A stretch of 64,000 nucleotides of DNA from Cryptosporangium phraense (GCF_006912135.1 NZ_VIRS01000022.1:1-64000), one strand, 5' to 3'; counted from the first letter of the stretch, positions 10,873-19,929 are shown. The notes: generated by a model from the sequence alone, not told the origin. Numbers and translations are program-made.

Positions 10873-11688
10873 ATGGGAGCGGGTGTGCTGCCGAGGCTCG
10901 TCGCGACCGACCTCGACGGGACGCTGATCCGGTCGGACGGGACGGTGTCTTCGTACACCCACGACGTCCTGCGCCGGGTGCGGTCGTCGGGCGTCGAGGT
11001 GGTCGGGGTGACCGGGCGCGGGCCCCGGCTGCGCACGCTCTCGGCCGCCGCGGTGGACGTCTCGCGGTACCTGGTGTGCGCGCAGGGCGGGTTCGTCCTC
11101 GACCTGGAGACCGGGGGCGTGCTGAAGGCGACGCGGATCGCCGGTGCGGTCGCCGCGCAGGCGGTTGCGCTGATCGAGGAGCGGGTCGGGCCGGTGCTGG
11201 TCACCGTCGAGGCGGAAGAGTCGGATTCGGCGCCGCTGCACGGGGACGCGGGGTTCGCGTGGCCGTATCCGGATCCGTGGGAGCCGCTGGATCGTGCGGC
11301 GATGTTCTCGGGTGACCTGCTGAAGCTGTTCGTGCTGGCGCCTGAGCTGGACGTCGACGAGTTCTTCGCGGTGGCTCGGTCGGTGGTGCCGCCTTCGGTG
11401 GGGGAGGTGACGTACGCCGGGCAGGGGTTCGTGGAGATCTGTCCGACCGGGGTGACGAAGGCGGCGGGGTTGGCCGTGGTGTGCGACACGCTCGGGGTGG
11501 CGGCGGCGGACGTGCTGGCGTTCGGCGACATGCCCAATGACATTCCGATGCTGGAGTGGGCCGGGCGGGGGGTCGCGGTGGCGAATGCCCACCCGTCGTT
11601 GAAGGCGGTGGCCGAGGAGGTCGCCCGCTCCAACGACGACGACGGGGTCGCCGGGTACCTCGAGCACCTGCTCGAGGGCGAGGGCTGA
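10873..11688 (+). CDS. HAD-superfamily (Cof-type) phosphatase
   Basis: 271 residues. Motif I is ATDLDGTLIRSDG at about 11-23, motif II is in GVTGRGP, and the C-terminal motif is FGDMPNDIPMLEWAGRGVAV near 220. It is nearly the same length as the preceding HAD gene and closer in its C-terminal motif to the one at 19111. The ATG is 21 bp after the previous stop; a GTG four codons later is also possible. Probably the third gene of the serS operon. The substrate is unknown. Confidence 0.85.
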   Translation: MGAGVLPRLVATDLDGTLIRSDGTVSSYTHDVLRRVRSSGVEVVGVTGRGPRLRTLSAAAVDVSRYLVCAQGGFVLDLETGGVLKATRIAGAVAAQAVALIEERVGPVLVTVEAEESDSAPLHGDAGFAWPYPDPWEPLDRAAMFSGDLLKLFVLAPELDVDEFFAVARSVVPPSVGEVTYAGQGFVEICPTGVTKAAGLAVVCDTLGVAAADVLAFGDMPNDIPMLEWAGRGVAVANAHPSLKAVAEEVARSNDDDGVAGYLEHLLEGEG

Positions 11689-11692
11689 CCGG

Positions 11693-12352
11693 TCAGCGCG
11701 GCCGGCCGCCGACCATACACGTCGGGCCGGGAGCGGGGAGCAGGTAGAGAGCCCCGTAGGCTCCCCGGCTCTGGTGGCCGAGGGCGTCCATGACGACGAC
11801 GACCGCGACCTGGCTCGGCGGTATCGCGGCGGGGTCGATCGTCAGCTCGTTCCGGGTCTGCCTGGCGATGCGCCGATCAGGGGTTCCGCGGTCGGCAAAG
11901 AAGTAGGCCAACGGCTCCCCTCCGTCCACCCCCGTCAGGACGCCCCACGGAGCGATGGCCGGATCGGTCCCGCCGACGGCCCTCCCGATGCCGGTTCGGG
12001 CACCCGGTCGGGCCGGTGCGGTGGCCGAGCACGCCGGCAGCTCGTCGACGCCGATCGCTCGTACCCGACCCGCACCGTGGGCGCGCAGATCACGGTTGAG
12101 TGCCTCGGCGTCGGTCAGGTCGTGGAACGTGATCGTGATGGTTCCGTCGGGGTCCTCGGTCAAGGCGTAGGCCGCGCTCGGCGTCAGCCAGGCACTCAGC
12201 CCGGCCAGCAACGCGGCGATCACCGTGGTCACGGCGACAGTTGCCACCCCGCGTCGAACGCGGGAGGTCCGGCGCGGGGAGGGCACGTCATCGGCCCGTG
12301 TTTCGACGTGGGTGACGAGCTCGGCGAGGAGCGCGTCCTGGAATCGGCTCAC
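11693..12352 (-). CDS. Membrane-anchored partner of ECF sigma factor
   Basis: 219 residues of unknown family. A short cytoplasmic N-terminus (1-33) is followed by one hydrophobic helix at about 34-52 and an extracytoplasmic part with two Cys (about residues 110 and 213). The GTG start overlaps the sigma factor stop (GTGA), so the two are coupled. This is the position and topology of an anti-sigma or sensor partner, but no zinc-binding HxxxCxxC anti-sigma motif is present, so direct sigma binding is only inferred. It ends 4 bp from the convergent HAD gene. Confidence 0.65.
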   Translation of the reverse strand: MSRFQDALLAELVTHVETRADDVPSPRRTSRVRRGVATVAVTTVIAALLAGLSAWLTPSAAYALTEDPDGTITITFHDLTDAEALNRDLRAHGAGRVRAIGVDELPACSATAPARPGARTGIGRAVGGTDPAIAPWGVLTGVDGGEPLAYFFADRGTPDRRIARQTRNELTIDPAAIPPSQVAVVVVMDALGHQSRGAYGALYLLPAPGPTCMVGGRPR

Positions 12353-12966
12353 TGGTGCTCCTCGGAGTTCGTGAGGGCTGCGCGCAGCGCGGTGCGGCCG
12401 CGGTGGAGACGGACGTAGACGAGGCCGGCCCCGACGCCGGTCACCCGGGCGGCCTCGGCCGGGGTCAACCCGTGGACGTCGACGAGTTCAACCACCTGGC
12501 GCTGGGACTCGGGTAAGGCCGCGAGCAGGCCGACTGCTCCGGCACCACGCCGCTCGGCGTCGATCCGGGCCTCGAGGTCGGCGACGTCGTCCGGCTCCAG
12601 TAACCGCCGTCCGATGATGCGGCCCATCGTTCGGTGGTCGCTGGTGCGGTCGCGGTGGAACCGCCGGAGGCGGTTGTGGGCGATGCCGATCAGCCACGGC
12701 AGCGGCCGGCCCCGACGTGGGTCGAACGTGCTCGCGCTCTCGACGGCAGCGAGGAACGTATCTGCGACCAGGTCGGCCACGTCGTGCGGATCGGTGAGCC
12801 GCCGGGAGAAATACCGGACGATCTCGTCGTAGTGCGCCCGATAGAACCGCTCCAGTGCGGCCGCGTCGTGCCCGATCCGGCGCGTGTCGACGTCGGGAGG
12901 CGGCCCGGCGGAGGCGGCCGGTGGTCGGGCCGGGGGTCGGACCTCGGCCCGGAGCGTGTCGGTCAT
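12349..12966 (-). CDS. ECF RNA polymerase sigma factor
   Basis: 205 residues. Region 2 (FYRAHYDEIVRYFSRRL and DVADLVADTFLAAVES, about 40-85) and region 4 (LPESQRQVVELVDVHGLTP then AARVTGV, about 145-185) are both clear. They are joined by a linker without region 3, as in extracytoplasmic-function sigma factors. A TTG codon 18 nt upstream is a possible earlier start; the ATG is preferred. It is co-translated with the membrane protein downstream, which probably controls its activity. The regulon is unknown. Confidence 0.9.
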   Translation of the reverse strand: MTDTLRAEVRPPARPPAASAGPPPDVDTRRIGHDAAALERFYRAHYDEIVRYFSRRLTDPHDVADLVADTFLAAVESASTFDPRRGRPLPWLIGIAHNRLRRFHRDRTSDHRTMGRIIGRRLLEPDDVADLEARIDAERRGAGAVGLLAALPESQRQVVELVDVHGLTPAEAARVTGVGAGLVYVRLHRGRTALRAALTNSEEHQ

Positions 12967-13011
12967 ACCTGTTCTTGCCACCAACGCCGCTCCGTCTTAC
13001 CGGGCCAGCAC

Positions 13012-14139
13012 TCAGTCGTCCTCGGGGAAGGCTTGCCACCTCGGTTCGGGGCTGGATTCGCCGACTCGGCGGGCGGCCCGGGCCTCGGCGGACTCGGACA
13101 GGCGGCCGGCGCGAGGACCGTCGGTGGGTGCCTCGTCCGGCTCGGCCGGGAGCGGGGGCATCGTCAGGGCGACCGCGGCCGCGGTCAGGAGCGCACTGCT
13201 GACCAGGCCGCAGGCGATCGCCGCCGTCCACGGCACCGCTACCCCCGCCACCCGCTCGGTACCGAACGCCACGTCCGCGTAGAACGACTCCCAGAGGGTC
13301 ACGACCCAGTCGACCGACCCGACTACGACCAGCGCGCCCAGGCCCGCGTAGCGGAACGTCAGGCGGGCGGGGCGGGCCAGCGCGGTCAGGCCGGCCGCGA
13401 CCAGTGCGGCCACGGCGAGAAACCCGGTCAGCAGGGCCAGTAGCGACCACTCGCTCGGCAGGTGCCCCTCGTCGCCGACCGGGCGCACCCAGGCGACCGG
13501 CACCACCAACGCGATCGCCGTTCCGGTCAACGCCAGGATCTTGCCAGCGTTCAACGCTGAGGCCGGCGGCCCTAGCGGCCCCGCCGCCACGGGGCCTGGC
13601 GGGCCCTCCCAGTGGTCGGGCGCGGGCCGGAACCAGCGCACGACGGCCGCGCCGATCAGCACCAGCAGCGTCGCGACCACCGCCACCGCGCCGATCCCCC
13701 CGCCGATGATCTGGCCGAAGATGTGACCCCGGTACGCCGCGTCGCGGGTCTCCGGCGGCATCGCGTCGACGTACTCCTGGTACCGGATGTACGCGGCCAG
13801 GAACGCCAGCAACGTGGCCGGCAGCAGGGCCGGAACCGCGGCCCGCAGCAGCGGCGCCCCTAGCGACGAGGCCCGCAGGATCAGGATCGCCACCGCGGCG
13901 AACAGCAGCGCGAAGCCGACCGCGTAACCGCCCAGGACGTACACCGTCGGCAGCGCGGTGCCGGGATCGATGTTCTCGACCGTGTCGTCGCCGGCGCGCA
14001 GCGCCCGGTGGAGCAGCGCGATCTCGCCGAGGAAGTGGTAGGCGGCGAACAGCCCGCCGAGCGCTCCGATCGCCAGCAAGCCGGCCACGACCCGGTCGAG
14101 CAACCGTTCAGTGCGTACCAGTTGCCGCGCAGAAGCCAT
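13012..14139 (-). CDS. Multi-spanning membrane protein of unknown function
   Basis: 375 residues with about eight hydrophobic helices, at roughly 17-40, 66-88, 95-112, 145-170, 200-218, 232-255, 262-285 and 305-330. The N-terminus is basic and the C-terminal tail (about 335-375) is charged and Pro/Glu-rich. No transporter or enzyme motif is recognised. The ATG at 14139 is preferred over a frame start 36 nt upstream because the first helix follows at a normal distance. It lies upstream of the sigma factor on the same strand, 45 bp away, and could belong to its unit. Confidence 0.75.
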   Translation of the reverse strand: MASARQLVRTERLLDRVVAGLLAIGALGGLFAAYHFLGEIALLHRALRAGDDTVENIDPGTALPTVYVLGGYAVGFALLFAAVAILILRASSLGAPLLRAAVPALLPATLLAFLAAYIRYQEYVDAMPPETRDAAYRGHIFGQIIGGGIGAVAVVATLLVLIGAAVVRWFRPAPDHWEGPPGPVAAGPLGPPASALNAGKILALTGTAIALVVPVAWVRPVGDEGHLPSEWSLLALLTGFLAVAALVAAGLTALARPARLTFRYAGLGALVVVGSVDWVVTLWESFYADVAFGTERVAGVAVPWTAAIACGLVSSALLTAAAVALTMPPLPAEPDEAPTDGPRAGRLSESAEARAARRVGESSPEPRWQAFPEDD

Positions 14140-14177
14140 GCCGCATTGTCGCCGGACCGCACCGGGCCCCTGCACGC

Positions 14178-14213
14178 GACCGGCCGGATGCTCATCCGAG
14201 CATCCGGCCGGTC
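14178..14213 (-). terminator. Terminator after the helicase gene
   Basis: A perfect 16-bp stem (14178-14193 with 14198-14213) with a 4-nt loop lies just after the helicase stop on the minus strand and before the membrane protein gene. Confidence 0.8.
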
Positions 14214-14225
14214 ACTATCTACTAC

Positions 14226-15857
14226 TCAGCTGTCGCTGCGGTTTCCGCCGCTGCGGGACGCGCGCTGCTCCGGCGTCCACCGCGGACGGCGCGGGTCCCG
14301 GTCGGACCGCTCCCGGTAGGAACGGTCTCCCCGGTCCGACCGGTAGCCGCGGTCGTCGCCCGACCGCTGCGTCGGCCGGCCCTCGCCGCCGGTGGGCCGC
14401 TCGCCGCGGTCCGGCCGCTCGCCGCGCGGGTAACGGTCGCCGCCCTCCGGGCGGTCGCTCCGCTCGGACCAGCGCGGCCGGTCCGACCGGCGCGGTCCGC
14501 CGCGGTAGCCGCCTTCGCGGCGATCCGGCGAATTCCGACGGAACCCGCCGCTGCGTCCGCGCTCACCGTCGAACTCACGATTGCGACGACGACGGGACTC
14601 AGCCGCGGCCAGTTCCTCCTCGGTCGGCGGCGGCGGAGCCGGCGGCAGCTTGTCGGTCAGCACGCTGGGCAGCGGTGCCTCGGGCGCGATCGTCGACCGG
14701 ATCGGGTTGATGCCGGCCAGCTTCGCGAGCCGGTGCGCGGTCTTCCGGCTGTACGGCGCGACCAGGGTCGCCACCACGCCGGACGCCCCGGCGCGAGCCG
14801 TGCGACCGGCCCGGTGCAGGTACGACTTCGGGTCGGTCGGCGGCTCGAAGTGCACCACCAGCCCGACGCCGTCGACGTGGACGCCACGCGCGGCCACGTC
14901 GGTCGCGACCAGAACCGGCGAGCGCCCGTTCTTGAAGTTCGCGAGCACGCGGTTGCGCTGGCCCTGCGTCCGGCCGCCGTGCAGGGGCTCGGAGAAGATG
15001 CCGCGCTCGGTGAGCTGCTCGGCCAGCCGGTCGGCGCCGGCCTGGGTCTTCACGAACACGATCGTGCGGCCGGTGGACCGGACGAGGTCGGCGACGACAC
15101 GCACCTTGTCGGCGTGGATCACGTGGAGCATGTGGTGCTCCATCGTGTCGACCGACGCCGTGGCCGGGGCCAGGGAGTGCGTGACCGGGTCGTGGAGGTA
15201 CTCGCGTACCAGCGTGTCGACGTCGTTGTCGAGCGTCGCCGAGAACAGCAGGCGCTGGCCGTCCGGCCGGACCTGGTCGAGCAGGCCGCGGACGACCGGC
15301 AGGAAGCCCATGTCGGCCATCTGGTCGGCCTCGTCGATCGCGGTGATCTCGACGTCGTCGAGCACCGCGCTACCGCGGCGGATGTGGTCTTCCAGCCGGC
15401 CCGGAGTGGCCACGATCACGTGGACGCCCCGCCGGAGGTCTTCCAGCTGCCGGGACATGGCCGCGCCGCCCACGATCGGGCGAACACGCACGCCGACCGC
15501 CCGGCCCAGCGGGGCCAGCGCGTCGGTGACCTGCAGAGCCAGCTCCCGGGTGGGCACCAGCACCAGGCCGAGCGGGTGACCGGGACGAACCCGGGCCCCG
15601 GCCAGCTTGGCGACCAGCGGCAGCCCGAAGGCCAGCGTCTTTCCGGAGCCGGTGGCCCCACGGCCGAGAACGTCTCGACCGGCCAGGACCTCGGGAATCG
15701 TCGCCGACTGGATCGGGAACGCGTCGGTCAGCCCCTGCCGGCCGAGCGCAGTCACGATCGCGGACGGCAGGCCGAGGTCGGAGAACGGGATCAGAGCCGG
15801 AGCGGTGTCGGGCTCCAAACTCTCCAGAATTGCATCTTCCGATGCGAAATCAGGCAT
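14226..15857 (-). CDS. DEAD-box ATP-dependent RNA helicase
   Basis: 543 residues from the ATG at 15857. All core motifs are visible: Q-motif region around FPIQSATIP, Walker A GATGSGKT, PTRELA, ATPGRL, Walker B DEAD in AIDEADQM, SAT, then VATDVAARG and HRAGRTARAG of the second RecA domain. The last 120 residues are a disordered Arg/Gly/Asp/Ser tail, as in RhlE/CsdA-type cold-shock helicases that remodel rRNA or mRNA. In-frame starts at 15923 and 15995 would add up to 46 residues without similarity, so the N-terminus is uncertain. Confidence 0.93.
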   Translation of the reverse strand: MPDFASEDAILESLEPDTAPALIPFSDLGLPSAIVTALGRQGLTDAFPIQSATIPEVLAGRDVLGRGATGSGKTLAFGLPLVAKLAGARVRPGHPLGLVLVPTRELALQVTDALAPLGRAVGVRVRPIVGGAAMSRQLEDLRRGVHVIVATPGRLEDHIRRGSAVLDDVEITAIDEADQMADMGFLPVVRGLLDQVRPDGQRLLFSATLDNDVDTLVREYLHDPVTHSLAPATASVDTMEHHMLHVIHADKVRVVADLVRSTGRTIVFVKTQAGADRLAEQLTERGIFSEPLHGGRTQGQRNRVLANFKNGRSPVLVATDVAARGVHVDGVGLVVHFEPPTDPKSYLHRAGRTARAGASGVVATLVAPYSRKTAHRLAKLAGINPIRSTIAPEAPLPSVLTDKLPPAPPPPTEEELAAAESRRRRNREFDGERGRSGGFRRNSPDRREGGYRGGPRRSDRPRWSERSDRPEGGDRYPRGERPDRGERPTGGEGRPTQRSGDDRGYRSDRGDRSYRERSDRDPRRPRWTPEQRASRSGGNRSDS

Positions 15858-16033
15858 TTCAGAAACAGCAGACAGCGTTGGCACAGAACAGCTTTCCGGG
15901 CGGACGACAGCAGCTATGGCCATCCACCCCGGTCGGGGTAACAGGGGATCTCCGATACACGGATCGGTACGCCGAACCCACACACCACCGGACACGGGTT
16001 CGCGTCGCCTAGAAGGAACAGTCTTACGAGGTC

Positions 16034-16219
16034 GTGGATTCCCCTGAGCTGCTGGAGGGCCCCCGCGAGGTCTCGTTGATTACAAGAATACCTGGTCCGG
16101 ACGACACTCCCGCCGACGGCGCTGATCAGCCTTACGGACCCTCAGTTGAGCCAACAGGCCACATCTTTCTCACAGCGGGTCGGCTGGTCTCGGTGGACGG
16201 GGATGCCTACCGTCTCTAA
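16034..16219 (+). CDS. Possible small protein
   Basis: A 61-codon frame with a GTG start, acidic and proline-rich, ending LFxxGRLVSVDGDAYRL-like residues. It has no recognised family. It lies between the divergent helicase and the small zinc-finger protein, where a leader would also be expected. Coding is uncertain. Confidence 0.25.
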   Translation: MDSPELLEGPREVSLITRIPGPDDTPADGADQPYGPSVEPTGHIFLTAGRLVSVDGDAYRL

Positions 16220-16299
16220 GCATGGGAACAGGTGGTCCCGGCACAGCACCGGGGAACAGCCAGCTCGCCGAGGCGGGCCGTCGCATGAGAGGAACCGCG

Positions 16300-16473
16300 A
16301 TGTACCGGCTGCACTGCCCAGAGTGCGCACGGCCCGGCGTCACGCGAACGAACCGTCGCGAGGTACAGGCGCTGGCCAACACGCACAACCAGATGCTCCA
16401 CCGCGGCCAGCCGGTAGCAATTGTCCGGATGGCCGGTTGGAACCTTTTTCGGAGGGTGACCCGTCAGTCCTGA
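16300..16473 (+). CDS. Small CxxC/HxxxxH putative zinc-binding protein
   Basis: 57 residues. CPEC at 6-9 and HNQMLH at 29-34 give a C-x2-C ... H-x4-H arrangement typical of a mini zinc finger, followed by a basic tail. The ATG at 16300 is chosen because a GAGAGGA stands at the right distance before it; a longer frame from 16222 has no ribosome-binding site. The target is unknown. A terminator follows at 16511. Confidence 0.6.
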   Translation: MYRLHCPECARPGVTRTNRREVQALANTHNQMLHRGQPVAIVRMAGWNLFRRVTRQS

Positions 16474-16510
16474 TCGGTAGTTAGTTCCCCCAGTAAACCC
16501 AATGATCGAC

Positions 16511-16543
16511 CGGGGCCTCGCGCGAGCGCGCGGGGCCCCGCTT
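16511..16543 (+). terminator. Terminator between small protein and quinone reductase
   Basis: A 13-bp GC-rich stem with one G-T pair (16511-16523 with 16528-16540) and a 4-nt loop, followed by CTT. Confidence 0.75.
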
Positions 16544-16550
16544 CGTTCAA

Positions 16551-16556
16551 TAGGCT
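16551..16556 (+). promoter_or_regulatory. -10 element TAGGCT for leaderless quinone reductase gene
   Basis: TAnnnT hexamer ending 7 nt before the ATG at 16564 and directly after a terminator, so transcription of the gene should start here. Confidence 0.45.
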
Positions 16557-16563
16557 GGCGACC

Positions 16564-17529
16564 ATGCACGCGATCACGATCACCGAGCCGGGCGGACCCG
16601 AGGTACTGCGCTGGACCGAGGTCCCCGATCCGGAACCCGGGCCCGGCGAGGTCCTGATCGACGTCGTCGCGTCCGCGGTGAACCGGGCCGACATCATGCA
16701 GCGCCAGGGCTTCTACCCGCCGCCGCCGGGGGCGTCCGAGTACCCGGGCCTGGAGTGCTCGGGCCGGATCGTCGCGCTCGGGGCCGGCGTCGAGGGCTGG
16801 AGCGCCGGCGACGAGGTGTGTGCGCTGCTGGCCGGCGGCGGCTACGCGGAGAAGGTGGCCGTCCCGGCCGGGCAGGTGCTGCCGGTCCCGGAGGGCGTCT
16901 CGCTGGCCGAGGCGGCCGGCCTGCCCGAGGTGTACTGCACGGTCTGGGCCAACGTCTTCGCGGTCGGGCGGCTCGCCCCCGGCGACACGTTCCTGGTGCA
17001 CGGCGGGGCCGGCGGCATCGGCACCGCGGCGATCCAGCTGGCCTCGGCCTACGGCGCCCGCGTGTTCACGACGGCCAGCGCGGCCAAGCACAACCGCTGC
17101 CTCGCGCTCGGCGCCGAACGGGCGATCGACTACCGCACCGAGGACTTCGTCGAGGTGCTCGACGAGGTCGGGGGCGCCGATGTGATCCTCGACAACATGG
17201 GCGCGAAGTACCTCGAGCGGAACGTCTCGGCACTGGCCACGAACGGGCGGCTGCTCGTGATCGGAATGCAGGGCGGCGTCAAGGGCGAGGTGAACCTGAG
17301 TGCGCTGATGTCCAAGCGCGCCTCGATCACCGCCACGTCGCTGCGCGCGCGTCCGGCCGAGGAGAAGGCCGAGATCGTCGCGGACGTGAAGGCGCACGTC
17401 TGGCCGCTGCTGGAGTTCGGCAAGATCCGCCCGGTCATCGACCGCGCGGTCGCACTCCCGGACGCCGCCGAGGCCCACCGCGCGGCCGACTCCGGCGACG
17501 TCATCGGCAAGGTGCTGCTGGTCCGCTAA
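16564..17529 (+). CDS. Zinc-independent NAD(P)H-quinone oxidoreductase
   Basis: 321 residues of the medium-chain dehydrogenase fold, matching the PIG3/TIGR02824 quinone oxidoreductase group. Signatures are NRADIMQRQGFYPPPPG near 40, YPGLECSGRI near 60, and the nucleotide-binding loop VHGGAGGIGTAAIQ at about 145-158. The structural and catalytic zinc ligands of alcohol dehydrogenases are absent, as expected. It reduces quinones or other electrophiles with NADPH. Its stop codon overlaps the stop of the convergent acetyltransferase gene. Confidence 0.92.
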   Translation: MHAITITEPGGPEVLRWTEVPDPEPGPGEVLIDVVASAVNRADIMQRQGFYPPPPGASEYPGLECSGRIVALGAGVEGWSAGDEVCALLAGGGYAEKVAVPAGQVLPVPEGVSLAEAAGLPEVYCTVWANVFAVGRLAPGDTFLVHGGAGGIGTAAIQLASAYGARVFTTASAAKHNRCLALGAERAIDYRTEDFVEVLDEVGGADVILDNMGAKYLERNVSALATNGRLLVIGMQGGVKGEVNLSALMSKRASITATSLRARPAEEKAEIVADVKAHVWPLLEFGKIRPVIDRAVALPDAAEAHRAADSGDVIGKVLLVR

Positions 17530-18485
17530 GGCGCGGGCACCACCAGGCGCCAGGTGTCGGCGGCGAACTGGAGCTGGAAGCCCAGGCCGGTGTAGAAGTG
17601 CAGCGCGTTGTGGGCGTTCTCGGTGTCGACGCCCAGGCCGACCGCGCTGCGTCCGCGGGCGGCGAACTCGACGAACGACGTCCGTAGGAGCGCGGTGGCG
17701 ATGCCACCGCCCCGGGCCGCGGCGACCGTCCCGAGGTTCTGCACCCAGCCGGTCGCCTCCCGGTCGTTGTGCCCGATCAGCACTCCGACGTCGGTCGACC
17801 CCCGGGACGCGATCCAGGTCAGCGTCCAGTCGCGGTGGTCGGCGTCCATCCGCTTGCGCCACTCGTCGTACGACGTCGGCTCGAAGCCGAAGTGCCCGGC
17901 GAACGTCTCCTGGACGAGCCGGTACGCGGTCTCCTGGTCGTCGGGCGACGTCGCGACCCGGATCGTGACGTCGGCCGGGAGCGCGGGCTCAGCGTCGTCG
18001 GAAGGAGAGACCGGACGGGTGAGCACGTGGTGGCGCCGCACGGCGCGCCACCCGCGCACCGGGAGCGCGTGAACGGCGAGGACCGACTCGGGCGTGAGCG
18101 CCAGATGCAGGTCGGCGGCCTCGACGCCGGTCGCCGCGGCGATCTCGGCGGCCCGGGCCGTGAGCAGGTCGAGCAGGAGCGAACCGGCCGACACCGCGTC
18201 GCGGAGCACGTAGTGGTCGACGTCGAGCCGGCCGCTCGCGGAGGCCGGCCAGAGGACCGCGTAGGCGACCAGGCGGTCGCCGTCGTAGGCGAGCCAGGAG
18301 TCCCGGGCCAGGTCCCCGGCCCGGCGGAGGTCGCCCTCGACCTCGTCGACGGCGTAGCCACCCTCTCCGGTGTCGACGAGATCCACGACGTTGATCAGGT
18401 CGCGGATGGCGGGCGCGTCGGCGATCTCCGCGGGTCGGACCGTCAACTCAGCAGTAGCAGGAGTACTCAGGGGTTGAGAGGGCAT
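17526..18485 (-). CDS. Double-GNAT N-acetyltransferase
   Basis: 319 residues. There are two GNAT-like halves: a divergent N-terminal one (about 15-150) and a C-terminal one (about 172-315) with the acetyl-CoA loop VAAARGGGIATALL near 254-267 and LGVDTENAHNALHFYTGLGF near 284-303. The tandem design resembles mycothiol synthase MshD, but without family-specific residues I do not assign MshD. The ATG at 18485 has a GCAGGG nearby. It is divergent from the proteasome activator gene, 60 bp apart. Confidence 0.8.
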   Translation of the reverse strand: MPSQPLSTPATAELTVRPAEIADAPAIRDLINVVDLVDTGEGGYAVDEVEGDLRRAGDLARDSWLAYDGDRLVAYAVLWPASASGRLDVDHYVLRDAVSAGSLLLDLLTARAAEIAAATGVEAADLHLALTPESVLAVHALPVRGWRAVRRHHVLTRPVSPSDDAEPALPADVTIRVATSPDDQETAYRLVQETFAGHFGFEPTSYDEWRKRMDADHRDWTLTWIASRGSTDVGVLIGHNDREATGWVQNLGTVAAARGGGIATALLRTSFVEFAARGRSAVGLGVDTENAHNALHFYTGLGFQLQFAADTWRLVVPAP

Positions 18486-18545
18486 ACCCTGCACCCTCCG
18501 CCACCGGCGTCCGCAAGCACAAGAAGATTGGGAGAGGATGGTCCC

Positions 18546-19109
18546 ATGACCGAACCTCAGTCCCCTGATGAGCGCCCCGACTCGCCCGGTCAGACCGTGA
18601 TGGTGATGGGTCCGGACGGCTCGCCGGTCGGCGCAATGCCGGTTGAATTGGGCAAAGAAGACAGCGACAACGACCCGGCGCGCCTGATCGAGCAGCCGGG
18701 CAAGGTCATGCGGATCGGCAGCATGATCAAGCAGCTCCTCGAGGAGGTGCGGGCGGCGCCTCTGGACGAAGCGAGCCGGGCCCGGCTCAAGGAGATCCAC
18801 GCGCGGTCGATCTCCGAGCTGGAAGACGGGCTGGCGCCCGAGCTGCGGGACGAGCTGGAGCGGCTCTCGCTGCCGTTCACCGACGACGTGACGCCGACCG
18901 AGCCGGAGCTCCGGATCGCCCAGGCGCAGCTGGTCGGCTGGCTGGAGGGCCTGTTCCACGGCATCCAGGCCGCGCTGGTCGCGCAGCAGATGGCGGCCCG
19001 CATGCAGCTCGAGCAGATGCGCGGACGCCCGGCGCTCCCGCCCGGGCTCGGGGGCATCGTTTCTCCCGAGGGCGGCCCGACCGGCCACGGCACCGGCCAG
19101 TACCTGTAG
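18546..19109 (+). CDS. bpa: Bacterial proteasome activator Bpa/PafE
   Basis: 187 residues of the DUF2587 family. The long helical middle (about 45-160; KVMRIGSMIKQLLEEVRAA at the start) builds the ring-forming four-helix bundle. The protein ends in GQYL, the C-terminal motif that docks on the 20S core and opens its gate. Bpa recruits partly unfolded proteins, for example the heat-shock repressor HspR, for ATP- and Pup-independent degradation. Its presence implies the organism has a 20S proteasome. The start is preceded by GGGAGAGGA. The flanking genes are unrelated. Confidence 0.93.
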   Translation: MTEPQSPDERPDSPGQTVMVMGPDGSPVGAMPVELGKEDSDNDPARLIEQPGKVMRIGSMIKQLLEEVRAAPLDEASRARLKEIHARSISELEDGLAPELRDELERLSLPFTDDVTPTEPELRIAQAQLVGWLEGLFHGIQAALVAQQMAARMQLEQMRGRPALPPGLGGIVSPEGGPTGHGTGQYL

Positions 19110-19110
19110 G

Positions 19111-19929
19111 TCAGCGCGGGGTGGTGGCTTCGACCTCGTCCAGCAGGGCGTCGAGGTAGGTCGCCACCCCGTCGGCGTCGTTGCCGGTCGTCACCGTGTG
19201 CGCGACCGCGGCCGCCTCCGGGTGGGCGTCGGCGACGACCACGCCGCGCCCGGCCCACGTCAGCATCGGGATGTCGTTCGGCATGTCGCCGAAGGCGACG
19301 ATGTCCTGCGGGTCGACGCCGCAGCGCTGGGCGACCCATTCCAGGCCGGTGGCCTTGGTGACGCCGCCGGCCGACACCTCGATCAGGCCGCGGAAGCCCG
19401 AGTGGGTCGGGGTGACCCGACCGTCGAAGACCCGGGTGCAGCGCGTCCAGAGCTCGGCCGCCTCCACGCTGGGCGCGCGGATCAGCAGTTTCTCCACCGG
19501 CTCAGCGACCAGCTCGTCGTAGGAGACCTGGTTCTCGTCTCGGCGGCCGAGGTCGTGCCGGACCGGGTACTCGGGTTCGTGCAGCATCCGGCGGCCGCGT
19601 TCGACCGCGAAGATCGCGTCGGGGAACGTGTCGCGGACCGATTCGGTGACCGCTCGTAGCGTGTCGGCCGGGATCGTCCAGTTCTGCAGCACCTGGCCGG
19701 AGGCGCCGTCGAGGACAACCGCTCCGTTGGCGCAGACGACCCGGCCGCGCCGGCCGGTCTGGGCGAGGACCGGGTCCATCCAGCGCCAGGGCCGGCCGGT
19801 GACGAAGACCAGCGTGATGCCGCTGCGCTCGAGGCGTTCGAAGGTGGCGAGCGTGCGCTCCGAGACGGTCAGGTCCGATCTGAGCAGGGTTCCGTCGAGA
19901 TCGGTGGCGACCAGCTTGGGCACGAACAC
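19111..19929 (-). CDS. HAD-superfamily (Cof-type) phosphatase
   Basis: 272 residues. Motif I is ATDLDGTLLRSDL at about 8-20, motif II is VFVTGRPWRW near 40, and the C-terminal motif is VAFGDMPNDIPMLTWAGRGV near 215. It is clearly paralogous to the HAD gene at 10873. GTG start; a second GTG two codons in is also possible. It ends 1 bp from the stop of the proteasome activator gene on the other strand. Likely a sugar- or nucleotide-phosphate phosphatase. Confidence 0.85.
   Translation of the reverse strand: MFVPKLVATDLDGTLLRSDLTVSERTLATFERLERSGITLVFVTGRPWRWMDPVLAQTGRRGRVVCANGAVVLDGASGQVLQNWTIPADTLRAVTESVRDTFPDAIFAVERGRRMLHEPEYPVRHDLGRRDENQVSYDELVAEPVEKLLIRAPSVEAAELWTRCTRVFDGRVTPTHSGFRGLIEVSAGGVTKATGLEWVAQRCGVDPQDIVAFGDMPNDIPMLTWAGRGVVVADAHPEAAAVAHTVTTGNDADGVATYLDALLDEVEATTPR

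Noticed and set aside
9829-11667. Large minus-strand frame opposite serS and the HAD genes
   Set aside because: Arg/Pro/Ser-rich translation typical of the antisense of GC-rich genes; the plus-strand genes have clear motifs.
12967-12984. TTG start for the sigma factor
   Set aside because: The ATG 18 nt downstream gives a normal ECF N-terminus; no ribosome-binding site favours the TTG.
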